A stretch of DNA of 8,746 nt from an uncultured Coprococcus sp. (GTDB lineage Bacteria; Bacillota; Clostridia; Lachnospirales; Lachnospiraceae), in NCBI GenBank assembly GCA_900557435.1, contig USSH01000089.1:1-8746 (forward strand). Reading direction: 5' to 3'. How positions within the stretch are numbered: position 1 is the first letter of the stretch; each line of letters starts with the position of its first letter. The notes under the pieces were generated by a model, which worked only from the letters and a program-made list of their open reading frames with translations, had not been told where the DNA came from and made no database searches. Both the position numbers and the translations under genes were made by a program. Positions 1 to 6,756 of this stretch are shown here, one piece after another.

Positions 1-2
1 CA

Positions 3-86
3 AAGTATAGACTTAAGGATGGGGACTCTATAAAATGGTTGTATACATGCAAAGGCCTTGGCAGCGATGTCGGAGGTGGCATGTAA
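3..86 (+). CDS. C-terminal end of a DUF4430 (transcobalamin-like) protein, 5' part outside window
   Basis: An open frame enters from the left edge and ends at TAA 84-86, giving 27 residues that contain LKDGDSIKWLYTC and then LGSDVGGGM. This pattern, a 'LKDGD.I.W.YTC' strand followed by a short glycine-rich end, is what I recognise as the C-terminus of DUF4430 domains. DUF4430 is related to the C-terminal (beta) domain of transcobalamin and intrinsic factor and occurs on secreted or surface proteins of Clostridia. The rest of the gene, including any signal peptide or anchor, lies outside the window. Its stop is only 39 nt before the ecfT start, with little room for a promoter, so it probably heads the same operon and may be the extracellular ligand-binding partner of the transporter. 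The fragment is short, so the family call depends on the motif alone. Confidence 0.72.
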   Translation, partial: KYRLKDGDSIKWLYTCKGLGSDVGGGM

Positions 87-109
87 AATATTTTTTGATT
101 TATCTGATT

Positions 110-114
110 GGAGA
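110..114 (+). promoter_or_regulatory. Ribosome binding site of ecfT (GGAGA)
   Basis: GGAGA lies 11 nt before ATG 126. A TTG at 108 could start the same frame six codons earlier, but it overlaps this site and has no ribosome binding site of its own. That favours ATG 126. Confidence 0.6.
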
Positions 115-125
115 ATATACAGAAA

Positions 126-1055
126 ATGAACAGGAATGATTCATTTTCCAGCTATCATCCGATAGTAAATCTGGTGTACTTTATATGTGCAATAGGATAT
201 GCCCTGGCATTTACCAATCCGGTATGCCTGGGCATATCGTTTATAGCAGCATTTGTGTACTCAGTGATACTTCGGGGACAGCGTGGATTTATAACAAATT
301 TGAAATATATGATTCCTCTTATTGTACTGACGGCACTGTTTAACCCGGCATTCAGCCATCAGGGTGTGACGATACTGGCGTATCTGCCGTCGGGCAATCC
401 ACTCACGCTTGAGTCGATAGCCTACGGTGTTATGGCGAGATTTCTGCTGGTGTGTGTGTTATGCTGGTTCTCGTGTTTTAATGTAGTCATAAGTTCTGAT
501 AAGATGGTTTATCTGTTTGGAAAATTGGCACCGATATTATCTCTGGTGTTGTCGATGACACTCAAGTTCATACCGGAACTCACGGCGCAGTTTGGAAAGG
601 TGTACAGAGCGCAGAAGGCTTCAGGATATAATATAAATGGTGGATATTTTAAGAGAGTGAGGATGGGATGCCATGTCCTGTCATCGGTCGTGACATGGTC
701 CCTTGAGAGAGCACTTATCACGGCTGACAGCATGAAGGCCCGAGGCTATGGTCTGCCGGGGAGAACGGCATATTCACTGTTCAGGTTCCGGAAGAGAGAT
801 GCCAGGGCACTTGTCTATATATTGATATGCGGTGGTTATGTGCTCTGGGGAAGTATGCAGGGTGGTTTCAAGTTCTGGTATTATCCGGAGATAAGGGGTG
901 ATCTCACAGGTACTTTGACGGTGAGCATGTATATAGTGTATGTGTGTCTCATCGGGCTTCCGATATTTGTACATGTGAGGGATGGAATAAGGCAGAGTTG
1001 TATGAAGACGGCGGATGCAGCGTCGGCCTGTGCTGATGGACAAGGTTTGATATAG
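126..1055 (+). CDS. ecfT: ECF transporter transmembrane scaffold EcfT
   Basis: EcfT is the membrane subunit that couples ATP hydrolysis by the two ECF ATPases to movement of the substrate-binding S component. The 309-residue product (ATG 126 start) has a hydrophobic N-terminal half with several membrane helices, then an amphipathic region with the two coupling-helix motifs of the CbiQ/EcfT family, then two further helices near the C-terminus. The second motif, ADSMKARGYG (about residues 200-209), is canonical. The first, AQKASGY (about 162-168), has Ser where the usual Ala-Arg-Gly has Arg. The stretch MTLKFIPEL just before it is also typical of EcfT. Length is slightly above the usual 260-280 because of a short polar tail. 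Only 28 nt separate it from the ATPase/S fusion gene downstream, so the two are co-transcribed. The family is confident; the substrate cannot be read from this subunit. Confidence 0.93.
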   Translation: MNRNDSFSSYHPIVNLVYFICAIGYALAFTNPVCLGISFIAAFVYSVILRGQRGFITNLKYMIPLIVLTALFNPAFSHQGVTILAYLPSGNPLTLESIAYGVMARFLLVCVLCWFSCFNVVISSDKMVYLFGKLAPILSLVLSMTLKFIPELTAQFGKVYRAQKASGYNINGGYFKRVRMGCHVLSSVVTWSLERALITADSMKARGYGLPGRTAYSLFRFRKRDARALVYILICGGYVLWGSMQGGFKFWYYPEIRGDLTGTLTVSMYIVYVCLIGLPIFVHVRDGIRQSCMKTADAASACADGQGLI

Positions 1056-1070
1056 AATCTATTAGATAAA

Positions 1071-1076
1071 AGAGGA
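1071..1076 (+). promoter_or_regulatory. Ribosome binding site for the TTG-started ECF fusion gene
   Basis: AGAGGA lies 7 nt before TTG 1084. There is no ATG in the frame near the beginning of the first ATPase domain, so this site supports a genuine TTG start. Confidence 0.65.
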
Positions 1077-1083
1077 TATAAAG

Positions 1084-3966
1084 TTGGATACTTATAAGAA
1101 TATTTTTGATATAGAAAAAATTTGTTTTGCATATCCTGATGGAAATGACGAGAGCGGAAAGACGTATCTTCCGGATGCTCTCCGCGATACAGAGCTTCAT
1201 GTCAGGCAGGGAGAATTTGTCGTCATACTCGGCAGATCCGGATGTGGCAAGACCACCCTTCTCAGACAGCTCAAGCCATCGGTTACTCCGGTTGGAAAGA
1301 AGAAGGGGCAGATAGTTTTTGATGGTAAAGATATAGGCGGTCTTGATGATAAGACTGCTGCATCGCAGATCGGATTTGTGTGGCAGGATGTGGATGCACA
1401 GCTTGTGACGGATAAGGTGTGGCATGAACTGGCATTTGGCCTTGAGAGTCTTGGATATGACAATGGATATGTCAGGAGACGAGTCGCGGAGATGTGCTCG
1501 TTTTTCGGGCTTGGGGACATATTCCACAGGAAGGTGATGGAGCTGTCAGGTGGACAGAAACAGCTTGTGAATCTTGCCTCGGTCATGGCGATGTCACCGA
1601 AGGTGCTGGTGCTGGATGAGCCTACGAGCCAGCTCGATCCCATAGCGGCAAATGATTTTATAAACAGCCTTGTGAGGATAAACAGAGAACTTGGAACGAC
1701 TATCATCATGACAGAACATCGTCTGGAGGATGTGCTTCCGGTGTGCAGCAGGTCGGTGGTCATGGAGAATGGCAGGATCATCTATGACGGCGATGTGAGA
1801 GGATTTGCCGAGAGTGTCAGGGCGAAGAGGATAGACAGGGGGCTTTATATGTCTATGCCCGCTTCGGTTCAGATATATATGGGGCTTGAGAAAGATGCGG
1901 GAAAGCAGCTACCGCTCACTGTGCCGGATGCCCGGGAGTGGCTTGCGGAATATGACAGGAAATTCAGAGAAAATGGCGGAGCTCCTGTGGTGCCAGGGAA
2001 AATGAATAGAGAGACTGATGAAGGCGTGAACGGTTCCGGAAACCAAGCTGACAAGGCTGTGGCTGGCAAATGTGACAAGGATCAAGGAGCTGTAATTAGT
2101 CAGGAATACGTCGGATGCAGAGCGGAACATCACGTGGTATGCAGCCTGGATGAGGTCAGCTTCAGATATGAGAGGAACACAGGGGATGTACTCAGACAGG
2201 TAAGCCTTGACATATACGAGAACGAGATACTTATGATAAATGGAAGCAATGGCTGCGGCAAGTCGACTATGTTGTCCCTGATCGCACATGTATACAGACC
2301 GTATAGCGGGAAGCTTCGTATAGCCAAGAATCTAAAGACAGGGATGCTTCCGCAGAACCCGGAACTTTTGTTTACAAGGCGCTCGGTGAGAGATGAACTT
2401 ATAGACGCAAAGGACAGGCAGCAGCTTGCAGAGATAGTCAGGTTCTGCAGGCTGGAGGAGCTTCTGGACAGACATCCTTATGATCTGTCCGGTGGAGAGA
2501 AACAGAGACTTGCCTTGGCGAAGGTGCTCATAGCTGATCCGGATATCCTGCTCATGGATGAGCCAACAAAGGGACTGGACAATGGGTTCAAGATGCAGCT
2601 CGCGGACATGCTCAGGAAGCTGCAGAAACGAGGAAAGACGATAGTTGTCGTCAGCCATGACATTGAGTTCTGTGCGGTGGCAGGCGACAGGGTAGCACTG
2701 CTGTTTGACGGAGAGGTGGCAACGGTCGGTGATGTGAGAAGTTATATGTCAGACAACAATTTCTTCACCACGGCGGCATCCAGAATATCCAGAAATGTTC
2801 TGGATTGTGCGGTGACAGTCCAGGATGTGCTGGTGGCATATGGTGCGGACCTAGATGTGACAGGAGCGGCAGGCGGCGGAAATGATGATCTCGGCGGTGA
2901 AAATGATGATATTGGTGGTGCGGATGATCAGGGAGCTGAAAAAATGTCAGAGACTGCCGGTATATCAGACGACAAGATAGCCGACATAATCCTGAATAAA
3001 GACAGGAAAGTTGAAAATCTCAGTATCTGGCAGATAGTGACCATCGCGGTCACAACGGTTATAATAATATTTGGATTTTGGAATACCATGTCGGTGTCAG
3101 ATCTGTCCGGTCTTGTCCAGCAGATGACAGTGACGGCTGAGGGACGAAAGTATCTGGTGTTATATGGAGTTATGATCGCTGCGATATTAGGATTACTTGT
3201 TGCCATACGTCCCATAACAAAAAAGAGAAATGAAGACATAGTGATGGATTCGGCCGGACGTGGATTTGGGAAGAGAACAGTGGTCAGCATTGTCGCTGTG
3301 CTTGTCATGATCCCTGTGACTATATGGTTTGGAGTTGCAAGGCTTGGTGACAAGAAGTATTTCTTTATATCACTGCTTGTCCTGCTTGAGGCTATGCTTC
3401 CGTTCTTCGTATCATTTGAGGATAGAAAACCAAAGGTAAGGGATATAGTGACGCTGGCGGTCATGTGTGCGCTGGCGGTGACGGGAAGGACTGCATTCTT
3501 CATGCTGCCAAACTTCACTCCTGTCATGGCGATCGTTATAATTGCCGGGGTGGCGTTTGGATGCGAGGGCGGATTCATCACCGGTGCCATGACTATGTTC
3601 GTGTCAAATTTCATCATGGGACAGGGACCGTGGACTCCGTGGCAGATGTTCGCCATGGGCCTCGTCGGATTCCTTGCCGGGCTGTTCTTTGCGGGCAGCA
3701 GTGTGAGGACAAGGAGCATGACAAAGCTGGGACTGTGTATATTTGGCGCACTTGTGTGTATAGTGGTGTACGGCGGGATCATGAATCCTGCATCGGTCAT
3801 CATGTGGCAGCCAAACGTGAATTTCAGCATGATCATGGCATCCTATGTGACAGGATTCCCGTTTGATCTTGCCCAGGCGACTGCGACTGTCATTGCACTG
3901 TGGCTTGTTGCAAGACCGTTTCTGGAGAAATTGGACAGGGTGAGGATCAAGTTTGGAGTGTTATAG
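1084..3966 (+). CDS. ecfA: ECF transporter fusion: ATPase - ATPase - S component in one protein
   Basis: The 960-residue protein carries three ECF parts. ABC domain 1 (about 5-255) has Walker A GRSGCGKTT (50-58), Q-loop Gln101, signature LSGGQ (154-158), Walker B VLVLDEP (174-180) and His212. A variable hydrophilic linker follows (about 295-350). ABC domain 2 (about 352-555) has Walker A GSNGCGKST (387-395), Q-loop Gln424, signature LSGGE (468-472), Walker B ILLMDEP (488-494) and His525. After an acidic Gly/Asp linker (about 590-620) comes a membrane part (about 647-950) with around nine to ten hydrophobic segments. Its last portion (from about 785) resembles ECF S components, including SNFIMGQGPWTPWQMF (841-856). 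All catalytic motifs are intact, so both ATP sites should work. ECF ATPases and S components are usually separate proteins, so this layout is unusual. The start is TTG with a good ribosome binding site. Corrinoid as substrate is suggested only by the upstream DUF4430 gene; another vitamin is possible. Confidence 0.93.
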   Translation: MDTYKNIFDIEKICFAYPDGNDESGKTYLPDALRDTELHVRQGEFVVILGRSGCGKTTLLRQLKPSVTPVGKKKGQIVFDGKDIGGLDDKTAASQIGFVWQDVDAQLVTDKVWHELAFGLESLGYDNGYVRRRVAEMCSFFGLGDIFHRKVMELSGGQKQLVNLASVMAMSPKVLVLDEPTSQLDPIAANDFINSLVRINRELGTTIIMTEHRLEDVLPVCSRSVVMENGRIIYDGDVRGFAESVRAKRIDRGLYMSMPASVQIYMGLEKDAGKQLPLTVPDAREWLAEYDRKFRENGGAPVVPGKMNRETDEGVNGSGNQADKAVAGKCDKDQGAVISQEYVGCRAEHHVVCSLDEVSFRYERNTGDVLRQVSLDIYENEILMINGSNGCGKSTMLSLIAHVYRPYSGKLRIAKNLKTGMLPQNPELLFTRRSVRDELIDAKDRQQLAEIVRFCRLEELLDRHPYDLSGGEKQRLALAKVLIADPDILLMDEPTKGLDNGFKMQLADMLRKLQKRGKTIVVVSHDIEFCAVAGDRVALLFDGEVATVGDVRSYMSDNNFFTTAASRISRNVLDCAVTVQDVLVAYGADLDVTGAAGGGNDDLGGENDDIGGADDQGAEKMSETAGISDDKIADIILNKDRKVENLSIWQIVTIAVTTVIIIFGFWNTMSVSDLSGLVQQMTVTAEGRKYLVLYGVMIAAILGLLVAIRPITKKRNEDIVMDSAGRGFGKRTVVSIVAVLVMIPVTIWFGVARLGDKKYFFISLLVLLEAMLPFFVSFEDRKPKVRDIVTLAVMCALAVTGRTAFFMLPNFTPVMAIVIIAGVAFGCEGGFITGAMTMFVSNFIMGQGPWTPWQMFAMGLVGFLAGLFFAGSSVRTRSMTKLGLCIFGALVCIVVYGGIMNPASVIMWQPNVNFSMIMASYVTGFPFDLAQATATVIALWLVARPFLEKLDRVRIKFGVL
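2872..2934 (+). repeat. Short in-frame repeats coding an acidic Gly/Asp linker
   Basis: Within the ECF fusion gene, about 21 codons specify three imperfect copies of a seven-residue unit of the form Gly-Gly-x-Asn/Ala-Asp-Asp-x (residues 597-617). They lie between the second ATPase domain and the first membrane segment. The stretch is probably a flexible tether, and its length may vary between strains by slippage. Confidence 0.6.
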
Positions 3967-3988
3967 AAACAAATAGAAATAAAATGAT

Positions 3989-3994
3989 TGAGGA
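3989..3994 (+). promoter_or_regulatory. Ribosome binding site of the YkgJ-type gene
   Basis: TGAGGA lies 8 nt before ATG 4003. An in-frame TTG at 3988 overlaps this site and has nothing suitable upstream. An ATG at 3984 is in another frame and stops after ten codons. ATG 4003 is therefore the likely start. Confidence 0.6.
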
Positions 3995-4002
3995 TTACGG
4001 CT

Positions 4003-4689
4003 ATGATAAGAAATGAGAGATTGGAAGATATCTCAGATGGAAGATTGTACGATGCAAATGATATGGTGAAGGCGTACTGTAATGAGTGCAAGGGCTGTCA
4101 TGCATGCTGCACAGGTATGGGAAATTCTATTATTCTTGATCCCATGGATGTGATGAGGCTTTGCAGGGAGACCGGGAAGAACTTTACGCAGCTGCTTGAA
4201 AAGGAGCTTGAGGTCAATGTGGTGGATGGCCTGGTACTGCCAAATATAAGGATGACGGCGAATAAGTGTCCATTCTTAAACGAGGAGGGCAGATGCAGCA
4301 TCCATAGTGCGAGACCGGGATTTTGCAGACTCTTTCCGCTTGGAAGATATTATACCGATGACGGATTCAAATATATCCTGCAGATACATGAGTGTGAGCG
4401 TGCGGGCAGGACTAAAGTCAAGGTGTCGAAATGGATAGATACCGAGGATCTGCCAAGGTACACAAAATATATAAATGACTGGCATAAGTTCCAGAAGGAC
4501 ATGCAGCGAAACCTGATCGAATATATGCGTTCCGGTGAGGATGAGACTGCGAGAAATCAGACCATGCTGGTGCTGCAGGTCATGTATGTGGGAATGTATG
4601 ATGCGGAGAAGGATTTCTATGAGCAGTTTGATGTGAGACTTGCGCACATACGCAGCCTGCTGTGTATCGTAAGGTGCAGGCAGACTTAA
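4003..4689 (+). CDS. YkgJ-family cysteine-cluster (putative metal-chelating) protein
   Basis: The 228-residue soluble protein has the YkgJ (CxxCxxCC, PF03692) signature. An N-terminal block CNECKGCHACC (about residues 26-36) is followed by CPFLNEEGRC (89-98), a CRLFPLGRY stretch beginning at Cys108, and a further Cys at about 131. The family is predicted to bind zinc or an iron-sulfur cluster; its biochemical role is not established. The C-terminal half (about 140-228) is charged and helical in character with no motif I recognise. The gene begins 36 nt after the ECF fusion gene and ends just before hydE, so it probably belongs to the same plus-strand transcript. Being next to a radical SAM maturase that carries two iron-sulfur sites makes a role in iron or cluster handling attractive, but that is inference from position. 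Confidence 0.88.
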   Translation: MIRNERLEDISDGRLYDANDMVKAYCNECKGCHACCTGMGNSIILDPMDVMRLCRETGKNFTQLLEKELEVNVVDGLVLPNIRMTANKCPFLNEEGRCSIHSARPGFCRLFPLGRYYTDDGFKYILQIHECERAGRTKVKVSKWIDTEDLPRYTKYINDWHKFQKDMQRNLIEYMRSGEDETARNQTMLVLQVMYVGMYDAEKDFYEQFDVRLAHIRSLLCIVRCRQT

Positions 4690-4700
4690 ATGTTCGAATA

Positions 4701-4729
4701 TTGTAAAGTCGGGTATGGTCACATTTACT
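4701..4729 (+). promoter_or_regulatory. Weak possible promoter upstream of hydE
   Basis: TTGTAA at 4701-4706 and TTTACT at 4724-4729 match the sigma-A -35 and -10 boxes at four of six positions each, with a 17-nt spacer. They sit in an AT-rich stretch after the YkgJ stop. This would fit hydE starting at 4792 with its own promoter, but matches this weak occur often by chance. Confidence 0.18.
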
Positions 4730-4791
4730 TTATATCGGAAACCTCTCGATTATACAGAGTTATAAATGTAAAAACAGGGTATAGAGTTTAT

Positions 4792-5973
4792 ATGGGAAAA
4801 GTTAGAGATATCATAGATAAGACATTTGAATATGGACAGGGCAGAGGTGAACTGCCGGGAGTCGATGAGTTGGCTGAAGCTATAGAAGTTTTGTCGGATT
4901 CAGAGAATGGTGCAGGAGAAACAAAAGTCTCTTCGGCGGATAAATATGGACGAAATTCGGATACGAAACATCAGAATATGAATGCGTCAGGTGATTCCAG
5001 TGACCTTCAGAACGGCATTAGTGACTATGAGTATCTTAGAAGGAAGGCTTACGATCTGGCTCACCAGAGATTTGGCAACCGAATATATATAAGAGGACTC
5101 ATAGAGTTTACGAACATTTGCAAGAATGACTGTTATTACTGCGGTATCAGAAAAAGCAACAGCCATGTGGACAGATATCGTTTGACAAAGGATCAGATAC
5201 TTTCCTGTGCCGATGAAGGATATGTGCTGGGGTTCAGGACATTTGTTCTTCAGGGCGGTGAGGACGGAGGTTTTTCAGACGAGGATATAGCAGATATAGT
5301 GAGGTGCATCAAGGAGAGACATCCGGATTGTGCTGTCACGCTGTCATTTGGCGAGCATCCGTATGAGACTTACAGGCTGTGGCGTATGGCCGGGGCGGAC
5401 AGATATCTTCTGAGGCATGAGACCGCGGACAGGGCGCATTATGAAAGACTACACCCGGATTCGATGAGCTATGACAACAGAGTCAGATGTCTGTATGATC
5501 TTAAAAATCTTGGGTATCAGGTGGGAAGCGGATTCATGGTGGGATCGCCGTATCAGACGCCTGTGAATCTGGCTGAGGATCTGCATTTCCTTGCGAAGCT
5601 GCAGCCACAGATGATAGGGATCGGGCCGTATGTTCCGCACAAGGAAACGCCATTTGCGAAGATGGAGCAGGGAACTGTCAGACAGACGCTGGTGATGATA
5701 AGCTTGCTGAGACTGATGTTCCCGAAGGCACTCATACCATCCACCACCTCTCTTGGAACGATAGCGGCGGATGGCAGGGAGCGCGGGTTTATGCACGGCG
5801 CAAATGTGGTCATGCCGAATCTGTCTCCTGTGTCTGTCCGAAAGAAATACGAGCTCTACGACAACAAGATATGCACGGGGGAGGAATCCGCCCAGTGCCG
5901 CGGCTGCCTTGACAGGCGCGCGGAGGCATTCGGATTCCAGGTAGTTGTCGATAGAGGAGATTATATATCATAA
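4792..5973 (+). CDS. hydE: [FeFe]-hydrogenase H-cluster maturase HydE (radical SAM)
   Basis: HydE is a radical SAM enzyme that processes the Fe(CO)2(CN)-cysteine product of HydG on the way to the two-iron subcluster of [FeFe]-hydrogenase. The frame shows IRGLIEFTNICKNDCYYCGIR, with the SAM cluster motif CxxxCxxC at 5119-5142. Also present are the HydE-typical LLRHETADRAHYERLHP and IGIGPYVPHKETPF. A C-terminal C-x7-C-x2-C (codons at 5872, 5896 and 5905) matches the spacing of the second, non-essential cluster site of Thermotoga HydE. The frame is open back to ATG 4690, right after the YkgJ stop, which would give 427 residues. I prefer ATG 4792 (393 residues) because the family normally begins near the VRDIIDK segment; its ribosome binding site is weak, so the start is uncertain. 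Between the N-terminal helix and the barrel there is an extra polar linker of about 40 residues, rich in Ser, Asp, Gly and Asn. HydF, HydG and the hydrogenase itself are not in the window. Confidence 0.92.
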   Translation: MGKVRDIIDKTFEYGQGRGELPGVDELAEAIEVLSDSENGAGETKVSSADKYGRNSDTKHQNMNASGDSSDLQNGISDYEYLRRKAYDLAHQRFGNRIYIRGLIEFTNICKNDCYYCGIRKSNSHVDRYRLTKDQILSCADEGYVLGFRTFVLQGGEDGGFSDEDIADIVRCIKERHPDCAVTLSFGEHPYETYRLWRMAGADRYLLRHETADRAHYERLHPDSMSYDNRVRCLYDLKNLGYQVGSGFMVGSPYQTPVNLAEDLHFLAKLQPQMIGIGPYVPHKETPFAKMEQGTVRQTLVMISLLRLMFPKALIPSTTSLGTIAADGRERGFMHGANVVMPNLSPVSVRKKYELYDNKICTGEESAQCRGCLDRRAEAFGFQVVVDRGDYIS

Positions 5974-6006
5974 GGAGGACCCGCGAAAGCGGGAGATTCC
6001 TTATGA
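5968..6006 (+). terminator. Stem-loop at the hydE 3' end
   Basis: A nine-pair outer stem (TCATAAGGA 5968-5976 with TCCTTATGA 5998-6006) encloses a small internal loop and a five-pair GC stem CCCGC/GCGGG closed by GAAA (5980-5993). The outer stem includes the hydE stop codon. There is no clear T-run on either side, so it may act together with the next hairpin, or protect the mRNA end, rather than being a classical terminator alone. Confidence 0.6.
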
Positions 6007-6011
6007 TGTAC

Positions 6012-6046
6012 GCAGACGCCGCGCGAAGCGCCTTTCATGCGTCTGC
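6012..6046 (+). terminator. Second stem-loop between convergent genes, probable terminator
   Basis: GCAGACGC (6012-6019) pairs with GCGTCTGC (6039-6046) as a perfect eight-pair stem. An inner GCGC/GCGC pair around GAA (6021-6031) can extend the fold. On the plus strand it is followed by a pyrimidine-rich run (CCCCTTTATTCTC). It lies 6 nt beyond the stop of the convergent DUF1275 gene, so it may serve both strands. Confidence 0.6.
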
Positions 6047-6052
6047 TCCCCT

Positions 6053-6724
6053 TTATTCTCTCTCTTCCTTGATAAACATGAACAGGAAGCTCACGAACAG
6101 CAGGCAGCAGGAGAACCAGATGGTCCTCATGTCGAATATACGGATGAAGTGTCCACCAACTGCAGCTCCAATTCCAAATAAAAGTATGATTGCCCAGTAG
6201 CAAAGGGATTTGAAAAGGGTGCTCCTGTCCTTTGTTCTGAAGTATGCACACAGGGCATCGGTGCCGCTTCGGATATTGCCGATGCACATGGTGCTGGCAA
6301 ATGCGTAACCGTTGACTTTTCTGAATGCCTGAACCTGCATGGCACATGAAAATGAGACCATGGCATTTGCGAGAAGGTTGAGCTTTATGGGAAGAAATCC
6401 CACGATAAGAAGCAGAAAAATCTCACACAATACAACGATCTGTCTCCAATGAAACTGCTGCATATTCTGAAATTTCTGTTTTATACACTCGGCAGCAGCA
6501 ATTCCAAGCGCAAAAAATAATAGGGGAACGGCATAGTGTACACACATTCGCCAGTTTTGGTCTACAAGGTTCTGACCGAGAAGGACTATGTTGCCTGTCT
6601 GTGCATTTGCAAATACCTTTCCTCTGAATATATAGGTGTATGCATCCTGAAGTCCCCCTGATACTGACAGGAAGGCAGCGGTGATGAAAGATTCTGACAT
6701 TTGTCTATGTGGATAAAACTTCAT
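6053..6724 (-). CDS. DUF1275 (YoaK-like) integral membrane protein
   Basis: The 223-residue product matches DUF1275 (PF06912), a family of small multi-pass membrane proteins without an assigned biochemical function. Near the N-terminus SGGLQDAYTYIFRGKVFANAQTGN (residues 22-45, key residues Gly-Gly, Asp27, Phe38 and Thr-Gly-Asn 43-45) is the family hallmark. A second, related block, AMQVQAFRKVNGYAF followed by IGNIRSG (128-154), occupies the middle. About six hydrophobic segments are visible (roughly 11-31, 63-80, 95-112, 116-133, 172-190, 200-218), and the tail is charged (KEERE). The start ATG has AAGGAG 10 nt upstream. The gene follows the ThrE-type exporter on the same strand with a 118-nt gap holding three GC-rich repeats. 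Only about 32 nt separate the repeats from the start codon, so a private promoter there is unlikely. A transport role is plausible but unproven. Confidence 0.9.
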   Translation of the reverse strand: MKFYPHRQMSESFITAAFLSVSGGLQDAYTYIFRGKVFANAQTGNIVLLGQNLVDQNWRMCVHYAVPLLFFALGIAAAECIKQKFQNMQQFHWRQIVVLCEIFLLLIVGFLPIKLNLLANAMVSFSCAMQVQAFRKVNGYAFASTMCIGNIRSGTDALCAYFRTKDRSTLFKSLCYWAIILLFGIGAAVGGHFIRIFDMRTIWFSCCLLFVSFLFMFIKEERE

Positions 6725-6734
6725 GGTTCATATA

Positions 6735-6740
6735 CTCCTT
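6735..6740 (-). promoter_or_regulatory. Ribosome binding site of the DUF1275 gene (AAGGAG)
   Basis: The minus strand reads AAGGAG with 10 nt to the ATG at 6724. Another ATG seven nt further upstream is out of frame. The site is only 16 nt downstream of the repeat array, so folding of the repeats could influence access to it. Confidence 0.65.
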
Positions 6741-6756
6741 GGTTGTAGATTTGTGA

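Noticed and set aside
108..125. TTG at 108 as the ecfT start
   Set aside because: It overlaps the GGAGA ribosome binding site that serves ATG 126 and has no site of its own.
87..125. Promoter or riboswitch in front of ecfT
   Set aside because: Only 39 nt separate the upstream stop from the start codon, too short for a vitamin riboswitch, and no -35/-10 pair is visible. Any such element would be upstream of the window.
949..1781. Minus-strand open frames across the ecfT end and the first ATPase domain
   Set aside because: They mirror conserved coding sequence (for example the complement of the Walker and signature motifs) and show no domain of their own.
2928..3836. Long open frame of 302 codons on the minus strand, antisense to the S component
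   Set aside because: It is rich in Thr, Ser, Ile and Met as expected from the complement of membrane-protein codons, matches no family I know, has no convincing ribosome binding site, and lies wholly within a well-supported gene.
6003..6200. Small plus-strand frame starting at ATG 6003, downstream of AAGGAGG at 5972
   Set aside because: The distance from AAGGAGG to the ATG is 24 nt, too long, with a hairpin between. Most of the frame is antisense to the DUF1275 gene.
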